A stretch of 64,000 nucleotides of DNA. Origin: Stenotrophomonas maltophilia. Lineage in GTDB: Bacteria; Pseudomonadota; Gammaproteobacteria; Xanthomonadales; Xanthomonadaceae. Shown here piece by piece: positions 51,902 to 60,894 of the stretch. The stretch covers positions 2,005,283 through 2,069,282 of the forward strand of contig FOZF01000001.1 of NCBI GenBank assembly GCA_900113425.1, written 5' to 3'. A program made the position numbers and the translations under genes. The notes below the pieces were generated by a model. It saw only the letters and a list, made by a program, of their open reading frames with translations, was not told the DNA's origin and made no database searches. Each line of letters opens with the position of its first letter. Position 1 is the stretch's first letter.

Positions 51902-52840
51902 ATGCGCATCCTGATTCTCGGCGCCGGCGGTACCGGCGGTTACTTCGGCGGCCGCCTGGCCCAGGCCGGCGTGGACGTGACCTTCCTGGTCCGCCCTGCC
52001 CGCGCCGAGCAGCTTGCACGCGATGGACTGGTGATCCGCAGTCCGGTCGGCGATGCCGCATTCCCGGTGCAGCACGTGACAGCCGATGCGCTGCCCGCGC
52101 TGGCCCGGGAAAAGCCCTTCGACCTGGTCATCCTCAGCTGCAAGGCCTACGACCTGGACAGCTCGATCGAGGCCATCGCACCGGCGGTGGGCACCGGCAC
52201 CACCGTGCTGCCGATCCTCAACGGGCTGCATCACTACAACGATCTGGATGCACGCTTCGGCCGCGAGGCGGTGCTGGGTGGGCTGTGCTTCATCAGTGCG
52301 ACCAAGGCACCGGACGGTGCGGTGGTGCATCTGGGGAAACCCGCCAAGCTCACCTTCGGGGAACGCGACGGTGGCGCGCTCTCGGCGCGCGTGCGCGCCT
52401 TCGCAGCCGCCTGCGCGCAGGCCAACCTCGATCACCTGGCCAGCGAACGCATCGGCCAGGAGCAGTGGATCAAGTACACCTTCCTCACCGCGCTTGCCGC
52501 GGCGACCTGCCTGCTGCGCGCGGACATCGGCACGATCGTCGCGACCGATGACGGCACGGCCATCGTGCATGGCCTGTACGACGAGTGCCTCGCCGTGGCG
52601 GAAGCTGCCGGTGAGGCGGTCCCGGCAGCGGCGCAGGACACTGCGCGCGGAACATTGACCCAGGCCGGCTCGGCATTGAAGGCCTCGATGTTGCGTGACC
52701 TGGAGGCGGGGCAGCAGGTGGAGGCCAGCCACATCGTCGGTGACATGCTGGCGCGTGCACGCAGCGCCGGCCAGCAGGGCGTGCTGCTGCAGGTTGCCTA
52801 CAGCAGCCTGCAGGCCTACCAGGCGCAGCGCCGGGCGTGA
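51902..52840 (+). CDS. Ketopantoate reductase family protein
   Basis: 312 residues. The NADPH loop is MRILILGAGGTGGYFGGRL; the lysine at CKAYDLDSS and the conserved EQWIKYTFL (catalytic Lys region) and LRDLEAGQQVEASHIVGD match PanE/ApbA. It would make pantoate for coenzyme A, although many genomes carry extra paralogues with other substrates. An alternative ATG at 51851 has a better ribosome site (GGAG) but adds 17 unusual residues. Its stop overlaps the next GTG start. Confidence 0.88.
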   Translation: MRILILGAGGTGGYFGGRLAQAGVDVTFLVRPARAEQLARDGLVIRSPVGDAAFPVQHVTADALPALAREKPFDLVILSCKAYDLDSSIEAIAPAVGTGTTVLPILNGLHHYNDLDARFGREAVLGGLCFISATKAPDGAVVHLGKPAKLTFGERDGGALSARVRAFAAACAQANLDHLASERIGQEQWIKYTFLTALAAATCLLRADIGTIVATDDGTAIVHGLYDECLAVAEAAGEAVPAAAQDTARGTLTQAGSALKASMLRDLEAGQQVEASHIVGDMLARARSAGQQGVLLQVAYSSLQAYQAQRRA

Positions 52841-53769
52841 GCCTGACACTGCCGGCCGGTCCGTTGCCCGGACGGGTGCTGATCCTGGGCATGGGCTGGA
52901 GCGGGCGCGTACTGGCGGCGCGCCTGAAGGCGCTGGGCGTGCAGGTCGCCGGCACCGTACGCGATCCGGCCACGGCAGCCGTCGATGGCCTGCGGTGCCA
53001 TCGACTCTGCGCTGGAACGGCACCTGCATCCGCGCTTCTGGATGACATCGCGCGGGCCGATGCGGTGGTGGGCAGCGTACCGCCCGATGCCGACGGCGAC
53101 CCGGCATTGCGCATGCTGCGCACGGCACTGGAAGACAGTCCCGCATTGCAGTGGGTGGGCTATCTGTCGTCGACGTCGGTGTACGGCGATCGCCAGGGCG
53201 GCTGGATCGATGCGGACAGCGTGGCCGACGCGACCGGGCCTGCGGGCCTGCAGCGCCTGCGCGCGGAGTCGCAATGGCGCGCACTGGCCAGCCGGCGCGG
53301 CATCGCCTCGGCGGTGTTCCGGCTGCCCGGGCTGTATGGTCCCGGCCGCAATGCACTGGTGCAGCTCGCGCAGGGGCGTGCCCGCCATGTGCTGAAGCCG
53401 GGGTTGCTGTTCAACCGCCTGCATGTGCAGGACCTGGTCGCGGTGATCATCGCGGCGATGCGGCGACCGACCCTGCAGGCGCTGTACCTGCCCAGCGACG
53501 ATGAGCCGGCACCGCCGCAGGACGTGCTGGCCTTCGCCGCGCAGCTGGGAGGCTTTGCGATGCCACCGGCAGTAGCCTGGGACGACCCGTCGCTGAGCCC
53601 GGCCCTGCGACGCTTCTACGAAGGCAGCAAGCGCATCGACAGCTGTCGCACGCGCGAAGCGCTGGGATGGACGCCGCAGTTTCCGACGTATCGGGAAGGG
53701 CTGACGGAGCTTGCCGCTTCGCTCGCCGGGCATGGCCCAGCGCTACCGGATCGGGGCATTCACGGCTGA
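52837..53769 (+). CDS. NAD(P)-binding Rossmann protein (YeeZ-like) with SMAG-encoded C-terminus
   Basis: 310 residues from a GTG that overlaps the previous stop (GTGA). The N-terminal Rossmann loop is GMGWSGRVLAARL; the extended-SDR region includes VGYLSSTSVYGDRQGG and FRLPGLYGPGRNALVQL, as in E. coli YeeZ-type epimerase-like proteins. The last 15 or so codons (SLAGHGPALPDRGIHG) are encoded by a SMAG element at 53723-53755, so the natural C-terminus was probably replaced. The 3' end overlaps the convergent tatD-like gene by 10 bp. Confidence 0.85.
   Translation: MSLTLPAGPLPGRVLILGMGWSGRVLAARLKALGVQVAGTVRDPATAAVDGLRCHRLCAGTAPASALLDDIARADAVVGSVPPDADGDPALRMLRTALEDSPALQWVGYLSSTSVYGDRQGGWIDADSVADATGPAGLQRLRAESQWRALASRRGIASAVFRLPGLYGPGRNALVQLAQGRARHVLKPGLLFNRLHVQDLVAVIIAAMRRPTLQALYLPSDDEPAPPQDVLAFAAQLGGFAMPPAVAWDDPSLSPALRRFYEGSKRIDSCRTREALGWTPQFPTYREGLTELAASLAGHGPALPDRGIHG
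53723..53755 (-). repeat. SMAG element inside a coding 3' end
   Basis: CGCTCGCCGGGCATGGCCCAGCGCTACCGG matches the right arm of the SMAG pair with one change. It is read as the final codons of the YeeZ-like gene. Confidence 0.8.
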
Positions 53770-54572
53770 CGTGTCGTGTCGGCGTCGGGCAGCCGGAAGA
53801 AGGCACGGGTTGCCGCCGTGGCATGGGCTGCGGTCAGCACGACATCCTCGCCTCGATCACGCGCCAGCTCCTCGACGATGTGCGAAAGGAACATCGGTTC
53901 GTTGCGGCGATCCTTCGGCATCGGCTTGAGCGTGCGCGGCAGCAGATACGGCGCATCGGTCTCGATCATCAGGCGATCCGCCGGGATGCTCTTCACCAGC
54001 TCGCGCAGATGCGCACCGCGACGCTCGTCGCAGAGCCAGCCGGTGATGCCGATGTACCAGTCCTGGTCCAGGTAATCAAACAACTCATCCCGTTCACCGG
54101 TGAAGCAGTGCACCACCGCCGGCCCCAGGCGACCATCGAAGTTCTTCATCTGCGCCATGAAGTCGGCGTGTGCGTCGCGCTGGTGCAGGAATACCGGCTT
54201 GCCGTTCTCCGCCGCCAGCTGCAGCTGGCGCTCGAACGCACGGTGCTGGGCAGGGCGCGGCGAGAAGTCACGGAAGTAGTCCAGTCCGCACTCGCCGACC
54301 GCCACCACTTCCGGGTGGGCATGCAGGGCGCGCATCTCCGCATCGCATTCTTCGGTGTACTCCACCGCATGATGCGGGTGTACGCCGGCCGTCGCATACA
54401 GGAATCCCGGATGCTGCTGGGCCAGCTGCAGCGCCAGCGGAGAGTGCTCGCGGCTGGCCCCCGTGACGACCATCTGCACCACCCCGGCCTGGCGGGCACG
54501 CTGCAGTACGGCGTCGCGGTCGCGGTCGAAGGAGTCGTGGGTCAGATTGGCGCCGATGTCGATCAGGTGCAT
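53760..54572 (-). CDS. TatD-family deoxyribonuclease/metal hydrolase
   Basis: 270 residues. The metal-binding motif is IDIGANLTHDSF (TatD variant with N instead of H in the first HxH position), followed by VAVGECGLDYFRDFSP, FLHQRDAHADF, VHCFTGERDEL and IETDAPYLLPR. It is a TIM-barrel Mg-dependent 3'-5' exonuclease or deacylase family member, here most like YjjV/TatD. The start at 54572 gives MHLIDIGANL; ATGs at 54578 and 54602 are possible. Confidence 0.92.
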   Translation of the reverse strand: MHLIDIGANLTHDSFDRDRDAVLQRARQAGVVQMVVTGASREHSPLALQLAQQHPGFLYATAGVHPHHAVEYTEECDAEMRALHAHPEVVAVGECGLDYFRDFSPRPAQHRAFERQLQLAAENGKPVFLHQRDAHADFMAQMKNFDGRLGPAVVHCFTGERDELFDYLDQDWYIGITGWLCDERRGAHLRELVKSIPADRLMIETDAPYLLPRTLKPMPKDRRNEPMFLSHIVEELARDRGEDVVLTAAHATAATRAFFRLPDADTTRQP

Positions 54573-54639
54573 GGTCATCGTGGAGGAAATGTGCCTGCGC
54601 ATTGTACCCGCGCCCAGCGTGGCCCCTTATCCTTTGCAC

Positions 54640-57144
54640 ATGGACGCCCCGCACTTCCCCATTTCTCCGCTGCTGCCGCAGATCCAGCAGCATCTGGCCG
54701 CACAGCCACGGCTCGTGCTGGAGGCACCACCGGGCGCCGGCAAGACCACCCAGGTACCGTTGGCGCTGCTCGATGCGCCGTGGCTGGAGGGCCGCAGGAT
54801 CATCCTGCTGGAGCCGCGCCGGGTGGCCGCGCGCAGCGCAGCGATGTTCATGGCACGGCAGCTCGGCGAGGAAGTCGGCGATACCGTCGGCTACCGCATC
54901 CGCTTCGAGAACCGGGTGTCCGCGCGCACCCGCATCGAGGTGGTGACCGAAGGCATCCTGACCCGCATGCTGCAGGACGACCCGTTGCTGGAACAGGTGG
55001 GCGCGATCCTGTTCGACGAATTCCATGAGCGCCACCTCAGCGGCGACCTGGGACTGGCACTGGCGCTGGACGTACAGGCACAGCTGCGCCACGACCTGCG
55101 GCTGGTGATGATGTCGGCGACCCTGGATGGCGAGCGGCTGGCCCGCTTCCTCGACGCACCACGCTTGAGCAGCGAGGGCCGCAGCTACCCCGTCACGGTC
55201 AGCCACTTCCCGGCGCGTCGCGAAGAATCGCTGGAACTGCAGGTCCGCCGCGCAGTGCAGCAGGCACTGGTCGAGCACCCGGGTGACGTGCTGGTGTTCC
55301 TGCCTGGCCAGCGGGAGATCGCCCGCGTGCAGGCCGGCCTGCAGGAATCGATCGGCAGCGACACCGAGGTACTGGCGCTGCATGGCGAACTGCCGGTGGA
55401 ACAGCAGGCGCGCGTGCTGCAACCTGCAGATGAGGGCCGCCGCCGCGTGGTGCTGGCCACCAACGTGGCCGAATCCTCGGTGACCCTGCCCGGCGTGCGC
55501 GTGGTGATCGACAGCGGCCTGGCACGCGAGCCCCGCTATGACCCGAACAGTGGCTTCACCCGCCTGGACGTGGTGGCCATTGCGCAGGCCTCGGCCGACC
55601 AGCGTGCCGGTCGTGCCGGCCGCGTGGCCGAGGGCGTGGCCTGGCGCCTGTGGCCGCAGTCGCAGCGGCTGGAGCCTCAGCGCCGTGCCGAGATCGACCA
55701 GGTCGAACTGGCGGGACTGGCGCTGGAGCTGGCGGCGTGGGGCAGCAGCGACCTGCGCTTTCTCGATCCGCCCCCAAGCGGACCGATGGGTGCGGCGCGC
55801 GAGCTGCTGCACCGCCTGGGCGCGCTGTCGGAGTCGGGCGCGATCACCGCCTTGGGCCGACGCGTGCTGGCGCTGGGCACTCATCCGCGCATGGCCGCGA
55901 TGCTGCTCGCCGCTCCCGACCCGCATGCACAGGCGCTGGCGGCCGATCTGGCGGCCCTGCTGGAGGCACGCGACCCCCTGCGCCAGGGCGGCGATGCACT
56001 GGCGGCACGCTGGCGCGCGCTGGCCGCGTTCCGTGCCGGCCGCGCGCCGGCCGATGCCAGTCGCGGTGGGCTGGCTGCCATTGATGCCGCCGCGCGCCAG
56101 TGGCGGCGCCGGCTGCGCTGCGATGCCGCCCCCCCAGCCAGCATCGAAGCGCACGCGCTGGGCGATCTGCTGGCGCACGCCTTTCCCGATCGCATCGGCT
56201 TCCAGCATCCGGGCGATCCGCTGCGCTACCTGCTCGCCAACGGGCGCAGCGCGCGCCTGCATGAACTGAGCGATCTGCGTGGCGAACCATGGCTGGTCGC
56301 CAGCGAACTGCGTTTCGAGGCCCGCGATGCGCTGCTGCTGCGCGCCGCGCCGGTCGATGAGGACCATCTGCGCAGGATCTACCCGCAGCGCTTCGTCACC
56401 GCCGACACCGTGCGCTGGGACGGCGAACGACGTGCGCTGGTCGCATTGCGCGAGACCCGCTTCGATCGCATCGTGCTGGACAGTCGTTCGGCGGGCCGGG
56501 TCGACCCGGAACACGCGGCCAGCGCCTTGACCGAGGCCGTTGCCGAGCTCGGCCTGCAGGCACTGCCGTGGACCGAGGCCCTGCGCCAATGGCAGGCACG
56601 GGTGGAGTCGCTGCGTCGCTGGATGCCCGAGCTGGACCTGCCCGACTGCAGCGATGCCACGCTGCTCGCCACCCGCGCGCAGTGGCTGCAGCCTGCGTTT
56701 GCCGGCAAGAGCCGCCTCGATGCGCTGGACGAAGCCAGCTTCGCAGAAGCGCTGAAGTCGCCCCTGCCATGGTCACAGCGGCAACTTGTGGAGCGCCACG
56801 CGCCAACCCGCATCACCGTGCCCTCCGGGCTGGAGCGGCCCATCACCTATGCACTGGACAGCGAGTCCGGCGAACCGCTGCCACCGGTGCTGGCCGTGAA
56901 GCTGCAGGAGTTGTTCGGACTGGCAGACACTCCCCGCATCGCCGATGGACGCGTGCCACTGACCCTGCACCTGCTGTCACCCGGCGGTCGTCCGCTGCAG
57001 GTCACCCAGGACCTGCGCAACTTCTGGGAAAACACCTATGCCGAGGTGAAGAAAGAAATGAAGGGCCGCTATCCCCGCCATCCCTGGCCGGACGACCCGT
57101 GGACGGCCACCGCCACCCACCGGGCCAAACCACGGGGAACCTAG
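54640..57144 (+). CDS. hrpB: ATP-dependent helicase HrpB
   Basis: 834 residues, DEAH-box RNA-helicase type. Walker A is EAPPGAGKTTQVPLALL, the DEAH box is ILFDEFHERHLSGD, motif III is MSATLDG and motif VI is QRAGRAGRVAEG. The C-terminal HrpB-specific domain ends KGRYPRHPWPDDPW, as in E. coli HrpB. Start 54640 (MDAPHFPISPLLPQI) is chosen over the long upstream frame, which overlaps tatD. The cellular role of HrpB is not well defined. Confidence 0.95.
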   Translation: MDAPHFPISPLLPQIQQHLAAQPRLVLEAPPGAGKTTQVPLALLDAPWLEGRRIILLEPRRVAARSAAMFMARQLGEEVGDTVGYRIRFENRVSARTRIEVVTEGILTRMLQDDPLLEQVGAILFDEFHERHLSGDLGLALALDVQAQLRHDLRLVMMSATLDGERLARFLDAPRLSSEGRSYPVTVSHFPARREESLELQVRRAVQQALVEHPGDVLVFLPGQREIARVQAGLQESIGSDTEVLALHGELPVEQQARVLQPADEGRRRVVLATNVAESSVTLPGVRVVIDSGLAREPRYDPNSGFTRLDVVAIAQASADQRAGRAGRVAEGVAWRLWPQSQRLEPQRRAEIDQVELAGLALELAAWGSSDLRFLDPPPSGPMGAARELLHRLGALSESGAITALGRRVLALGTHPRMAAMLLAAPDPHAQALAADLAALLEARDPLRQGGDALAARWRALAAFRAGRAPADASRGGLAAIDAAARQWRRRLRCDAAPPASIEAHALGDLLAHAFPDRIGFQHPGDPLRYLLANGRSARLHELSDLRGEPWLVASELRFEARDALLLRAAPVDEDHLRRIYPQRFVTADTVRWDGERRALVALRETRFDRIVLDSRSAGRVDPEHAASALTEAVAELGLQALPWTEALRQWQARVESLRRWMPELDLPDCSDATLLATRAQWLQPAFAGKSRLDALDEASFAEALKSPLPWSQRQLVERHAPTRITVPSGLERPITYALDSESGEPLPPVLAVKLQELFGLADTPRIADGRVPLTLHLLSPGGRPLQVTQDLRNFWENTYAEVKKEMKGRYPRHPWPDDPWTATATHRAKPRGT

Positions 57145-57262
57145 CAATCCTGCCTGATCCTGAATGGAGCGCGTAGAGTCACGCCGTGTGACTGCCCGAC
57201 TGACATACCGTTTACGGGCAACGCGCCACACTGGACTTCGACCCGAGGCAAAGGACCCCCGC

Positions 57263-57652
57263 ATGAGCAGACTGACCGTGATTACCGACCGCGCCCTTGA
57301 GCGCGCCCTGGACCTGGCCCACACCGCGGGCGACGGCCTGAAGAGTGCCGGCGGCAGCCTGCGCCATCTGGGCCCGCAGGCCAGCGACTGGATCAAGACG
57401 GGAGCGGCACTGGGCGCAGTGAAGACCGGTGGCAAGGTTGCCACCAAGTTCGCCCGCCGCAATCCGGCAGTGACCATCGCCGCCGCGGCAGTGGGTGTGG
57501 GTCTGCTCGGCTACGCCCTGTATCGCAAGCAGCAGAAGAAGAAGGCGGCCAATGGCCACGTCGTCGATGGCCAGGCGCAGCGCATCAGTGCCCGCGACCG
57601 CCGCAACGACACCGTGGTCGATGAGCACAGCGATATCGGCAGCGACGCCTGA
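57263..57652 (+). CDS. Hypothetical membrane-anchored protein
   Basis: 129 residues. An amphipathic N-terminal part (RALERALDLAHTAGDGLKSAGG) is followed by one hydrophobic helix (PAVTIAAAAVGVGLLGYALY), a Lys-rich stretch (RKQQKKKAANG) and an acidic tail. The ribosome site AAAGGA precedes the ATG. It resembles small DUF883/ElaB-like helical proteins only in layout. Function unknown. Confidence 0.72.
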   Translation: MSRLTVITDRALERALDLAHTAGDGLKSAGGSLRHLGPQASDWIKTGAALGAVKTGGKVATKFARRNPAVTIAAAAVGVGLLGYALYRKQQKKKAANGHVVDGQAQRISARDRRNDTVVDEHSDIGSDA

Positions 57653-57669
57653 GGCAGGCGGCTGCATCC

Positions 57670-57712
57670 GGGCCGGAGATCTCCTGTGGGTGATCTCCGG
57701 CCCGTTTCGTTT
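57670..57712 (+). terminator. Rho-independent terminator
   Basis: The 12-bp stem GGGCCGGAGATC / GATCTCCGGCCC (57670-57703) is followed by GTTTCGTTT. It ends the small membrane protein transcript, immediately before the convergent pseudouridine synthase stop. Confidence 0.88.
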
Positions 57713-58251
57713 CAGCCGATCTGCCGCCACTGCCCGGGGCGCAGATCATCCAGCCGGTAAGGACCCATTGCCACCCGCACCAGGCGCAGGGTGGGCAGGT
57801 TCACGGCGGCGGTCATCCGCCGTACCTGGCGGTTGCGCCCTTCACGGATCGTGATCGCCAGCCAGGTATCCGGTACGGTCTTGCGGAAACGCACGGGCGG
57901 ATCGCGCGTCCAAAGATCCGGCGCGGGATCGAGCCGTTCGACCTTCGCCGGCAGGGTCGGCCCGTCATTGAGGATCACGCCGCTGCGCAGGCGCTGCAGC
58001 TGGTCCTCGCCAGGCGTGCCTTCCACCTGCACCCAGTAGGTCTTGTCGGCCTTGTGCTTCGGGTCGGTCAACCTGTGCGCCAAGGGACCGTTGTCGGTCA
58101 GCAGCAGCAGGCCTTCGCTGTCATGATCCAGCCGGCCGGCCGCATACACACGCGGCGGCAGGCCGAACCCCGCCAGGGTCGGGCGCGGCGGGACGCTGCG
58201 ATCGGTGAACTGGCACAGCACGTTGAACGGCTTATTGAAGGCAATCAGCAT
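57712..58251 (-). CDS. rluE: RsuA/RluE-family pseudouridine synthase
   Basis: 179 residues, lacking the S4 domain, as in RluE of E. coli (23S rRNA U2457). The catalytic Asp is in AAGRLDHDSEGLLLLT; KTYWVQVEGTP and EGRNRQVRRMTAAV are family motifs. The start MLIAFNKPFNVLCQF at 58251 fits RluE; an ATG 30 bases earlier is less likely. Cytosolic rRNA modification. Confidence 0.93.
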   Translation of the reverse strand: MLIAFNKPFNVLCQFTDRSVPPRPTLAGFGLPPRVYAAGRLDHDSEGLLLLTDNGPLAHRLTDPKHKADKTYWVQVEGTPGEDQLQRLRSGVILNDGPTLPAKVERLDPAPDLWTRDPPVRFRKTVPDTWLAITIREGRNRQVRRMTAAVNLPTLRLVRVAMGPYRLDDLRPGQWRQIG

Positions 58252-58319
58252 CGCAGGCACGGCAGGCGGTGAATGCGGCATTGTCCCATCCCGGCGCCGC
58301 CCTCGCGATCACCGGCGCC

Positions 58320-58580
58320 TCAACCGAAGACCTTCCACTTCAGCAGGAACGAAACCAGCACCAACGCAATGCCACAGGCCGATGCGATCGCCGCCCGCCG
58401 CCGCTGTGACGCCGATGGCGGGCTCGCACGGCGCGCGCGTTCATCCTGCAGGAGGCCGATCAACAGCACCGCGAACCCCACCGCCCCCAGCAGGTGGTAG
58501 GTATTGCCGCCATGGAAGGCGAAGTCGAACAGGCGTACCAGCACCAGTACTGCGATCGCGATGTGCAGGACCTTCTTCAA
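58320..58580 (-). CDS. Small membrane protein
   Basis: 86 residues from a TTG start preceded by AAAGGAG. There are two or three hydrophobic segments (LHIAIAVLVLVRLFDFAF; LLGAVGFAVLLIGLLQ; CGIALVLVSFLLKWK) with a basic loop between them. No family was recognised. The longer frame beginning at 58628 runs into a SMAG element and is unlikely. Confidence 0.68.
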   Translation of the reverse strand: MKKVLHIAIAVLVLVRLFDFAFHGGNTYHLLGAVGFAVLLIGLLQDERARRASPPSASQRRRAAIASACGIALVLVSFLLKWKVFG

Positions 58581-58599
58581 CCGCTCACTCCTTTGACTG

Positions 58600-58623
58600 T
58601 GGCGCCGGGCCAGGCCCGGCGGA
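58600..58623. repeat. SMAG-like palindrome
   Basis: GTGGCGCCGGGCCAGGCCCGG followed by CGGATGC, between the small membrane protein and the methyltransferase-like gene. Confidence 0.7.
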
Positions 58624-58665
58624 TGCACGTGCGTCCATTGCCGCTTGCGCCTGCGAGGCTTCGCC

Positions 58666-59523
58666 TCAGGGCTTGATGAAGCGCAGGGTCATGCGATCGC
58701 TTTCGCCGATGGCCTGGTACTTCGCGGCGTCCGCCTTGTCATGCTGGTTGGTCGGCGGCAGGGTCCACACGCCGTTGGGATGATCCTTGGTGTCGCGCGG
58801 GTTGGCATTGACCTCGCTGCGCGCATCCAACCTGAAGCCGGCGGCCTCGGCCAAGGCGATCACCTGCTGCTGGCCGACATAACCGGTGTCATCGTCGTCC
58901 GCCACATCGGCCTTGGCGCGGTGCTCCACCACGCCCAGCACGCCGCCCGGCTTGAGCACGTTGAAGAAGCCCTGGAACATGCCCTGCGCCTGGCCGGCCT
59001 TGCGCCAGTTGTGCACGTTGCGGAAGGTCAGCACCACGTCGGCCGAGTTGGCCGGTCCGAACACCGGCTTGGCCGGGTCGTAGGCGACCACGACCGCTTT
59101 GCCGAACTGTGCCGGCGCACCGGCGAACTTCTTTTCCAGGCCATCGCGGCTGCGCTGCTGGTAATCGCGGCCACGGCCTTCTGCCACCGCCATCGGGTCA
59201 ACCACGGCTGCCACGTACCGGCCCTTGTCATGCAGCAGCGGCGCGAGGATTTCCGAATACCAACCGTTGCCCGGAGTGATTTCGATGACGGTCTTCTCCG
59301 GTGCCACCGAGAAGAAGGCCAGCGACTGTGCCGGATGACGGTAGCCATCCCGCTTGACGTTGGCCGGATCACGGGTCGACGCCTTCACCGCAGCGTCGAT
59401 GGCGGGCGACACCTGGATCTGCGCCGGCGCCACCACGGTCGGCGCAGCATACGCGGGCATGGCGGCAAGCAGGGCGGAAGCAAGCAACAGGCGGTAACCA
59501 CGCAGGGACGAAGCAGGCATCAT
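58666..59523 (-). CDS. Exported SAM-methyltransferase-like protein
   Basis: 285 residues. The signal peptide (GYRLLLASALLAAMPAYA) is followed by a methyltransferase-like fold with motif I IEITPGNGWYSEILAPLL and a later NVLKPGGVLGVVEH, typical of class I SAM-dependent enzymes. Methyltransferases with Sec signals are unusual because SAM is cytosolic; homologues of this type occur in many Proteobacteria as predicted periplasmic proteins. Activity and substrate are unknown. Possible adjacent ATG starts at 59523 and 59520. Confidence 0.85.
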   Translation of the reverse strand: MMPASSLRGYRLLLASALLAAMPAYAAPTVVAPAQIQVSPAIDAAVKASTRDPANVKRDGYRHPAQSLAFFSVAPEKTVIEITPGNGWYSEILAPLLHDKGRYVAAVVDPMAVAEGRGRDYQQRSRDGLEKKFAGAPAQFGKAVVVAYDPAKPVFGPANSADVVLTFRNVHNWRKAGQAQGMFQGFFNVLKPGGVLGVVEHRAKADVADDDDTGYVGQQQVIALAEAAGFRLDARSEVNANPRDTKDHPNGVWTLPPTNQHDKADAAKYQAIGESDRMTLRFIKP

Positions 59524-59693
59524 CGGGGCGACTCCAGCGGAATGATGCGGCGAGACTAGCAGTCACCGCGCGCCAGGTGTTCACAAATCGTTAGCCGCGC
59601 ACCCGTCGCGGAACACTGTTTTGTGGTCAGCGCCGCAGCGCGGTAACACAACGCGTTCTATTCTGGAGCACTTCCCCCAAGGAGACCGTGCCC

Positions 59694-60650
59694 ATGACGG
59701 CAACCCGTGAACTGGGCCGTTCCGGCCTGCATGTACGTCCGCTCGCCTTCGGAGGCAACGTGTTCGGCTGGAGCGCCGACGAGAAGGCCAGCTTCGCCCT
59801 GCTCGATGCCTTCGTCGACGCCGGCTTCAACCTGGTCGACACCGCCGACGTGTACTCGGCCTGGGTGCCCGGCAATGTGGGCGGCGAATCGGAGACGCTG
59901 ATCGGCAGGTGGTTCGCCCGCAGCGGCAAGCGCGAGAAGGTGGTGCTGGCGACCAAGGTCGGCAAATGGGCCGAGCGCCCGGGGCTGACCCCGGACAACA
60001 TCAATGCGGCGGTGGAAGACTCGCTGCGTCGCCTGCAGACCGATGTGATCGATCTGTACCAGGCCCACGAGGATGATGAGTCGACACCGCTGGAAGCCAC
60101 GCTGGCCGCGTTCGGTCGCCTGATCGAAGCCGGCAAGGTGCGCGCCATCGGTGCCTCCAACTACAGCGCCACCCGCCTGGCCGATGCGCTGAAGGTATCC
60201 ACCGACTACAAGCTGCCGCGTTACGAAACCCTGCAGCCGGAGTACAACCTCTACGACCGCGCCGGCTACGAGACCGCGCTGGAACCGCTGGTGCAGCGCG
60301 AACAGATCGGCGTGATCGGCTATTACGCGCTGGCCAGCGGCTTCCTCAGCGGCAAGTACCGCACGGCAGCCGATGCGGGCAAAAGCCCGGCGCGCGGCGA
60401 GAACGTGGTGAAGCGCTATCTCAACCCACGCGGCCTGCGCATCCTGGAAGCGCTGGATGACGTGGCCAGCAAGCACACCGCCAGCCCGGCACAGATCGCA
60501 CTGGCGTGGCAGATCGCACGGCCGTCGATCACCGCGCCGATCGTCAGCGCCACCAGCGTCGAGCAGCTGCACGACCTGCTGGCCGCGGCGAATGTATCGC
60601 TGAGCGTGCAGGATGTCGCGCAGCTGGACGCTGCAAGCGCGGAAGGCTGA
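59694..60650 (+). CDS. Aldo/keto reductase
   Basis: 318 residues, TIM-barrel NADPH-dependent oxidoreductase. Residues of the AKR tetrad are seen in DTADVYSAWVPG (Asp/Tyr), VVLATKVGKWAE (Lys) and DLYQAHEDDES (His). NADP-binding C-terminal IVSATSVEQLHDLLAAA. The ATG at 59694 follows AAGGAG by 9 nt and is preferred over the GTG at 59688. Cytosolic; substrate unknown. Confidence 0.93.
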   Translation: MTATRELGRSGLHVRPLAFGGNVFGWSADEKASFALLDAFVDAGFNLVDTADVYSAWVPGNVGGESETLIGRWFARSGKREKVVLATKVGKWAERPGLTPDNINAAVEDSLRRLQTDVIDLYQAHEDDESTPLEATLAAFGRLIEAGKVRAIGASNYSATRLADALKVSTDYKLPRYETLQPEYNLYDRAGYETALEPLVQREQIGVIGYYALASGFLSGKYRTAADAGKSPARGENVVKRYLNPRGLRILEALDDVASKHTASPAQIALAWQIARPSITAPIVSATSVEQLHDLLAAANVSLSVQDVAQLDAASAEG

Positions 60651-60714
60651 GATTGGCCGGAGCCGGTCGCCGGCCGGCTCCGGCATCGGGCAGAAGAAAA
60701 TAATTCAACAAAAT

Positions 60715-60752
60715 GGTTGCGCACGACTAAATCGTGGTTTATCGTGCGCACC
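60715..60752. promoter_or_regulatory. Operator-like inverted repeat
   Basis: GGT(T)GCGCACGA (60715-60726) is inverted as TCGTGCGCACC (60742-60752). Inside it, CACGA (60722-60726) is matched by TCGTG at 60732-60736 and again at 60742-60746, exactly 10 bp apart, so the half-sites lie on one face of the helix. Together with flanking AT-rich sequence (AAAATAATTCAACAAAATGG) this looks like a transcription-factor site. The regulator is unknown. Confidence 0.6.
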
Positions 60753-60772
60753 TCGTTTCAACACCCGCCTGG

Positions 60773-60883
60773 ATGTTTCCCTTGAACGCGCATTTCTCCG
60801 CCATCGCCACACTGCTGCCATGCCTGCGCATGGATGTGCTGGCGCGCGCGTCCGGCATGGAAGCACTGCCCACAACGGCCTGA
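60773..60883 (+). CDS. Short ORF (36 residues), possible leader peptide
   Basis: ATG at 60773 to TGA at 60881-60883. It begins MFPLNAHFSAIATLLPCLRM and has no recognised domain. It has no clear Shine-Dalgarno sequence. Position between an operator-like repeat and two hairpins ending in a terminator resembles an attenuator leader or a tiny regulated gene. It could also be chance. Confidence 0.3.
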   Translation: MFPLNAHFSAIATLLPCLRMDVLARASGMEALPTTA

Positions 60884-60894
60884 TACCCGCCCTG

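Noticed and set aside
50693-53356. 887-codon minus-strand frame over the ABC exporter and panE-like genes
   Set aside because: High-GC antisense artefact. Three recognised plus-strand genes with overlapping starts and stops occupy the same bases.
54268-56589. 773-codon minus-strand frame across hrpB
   Set aside because: Antisense shadow of hrpB, which has all helicase motifs. No motif is visible in the minus-strand product.
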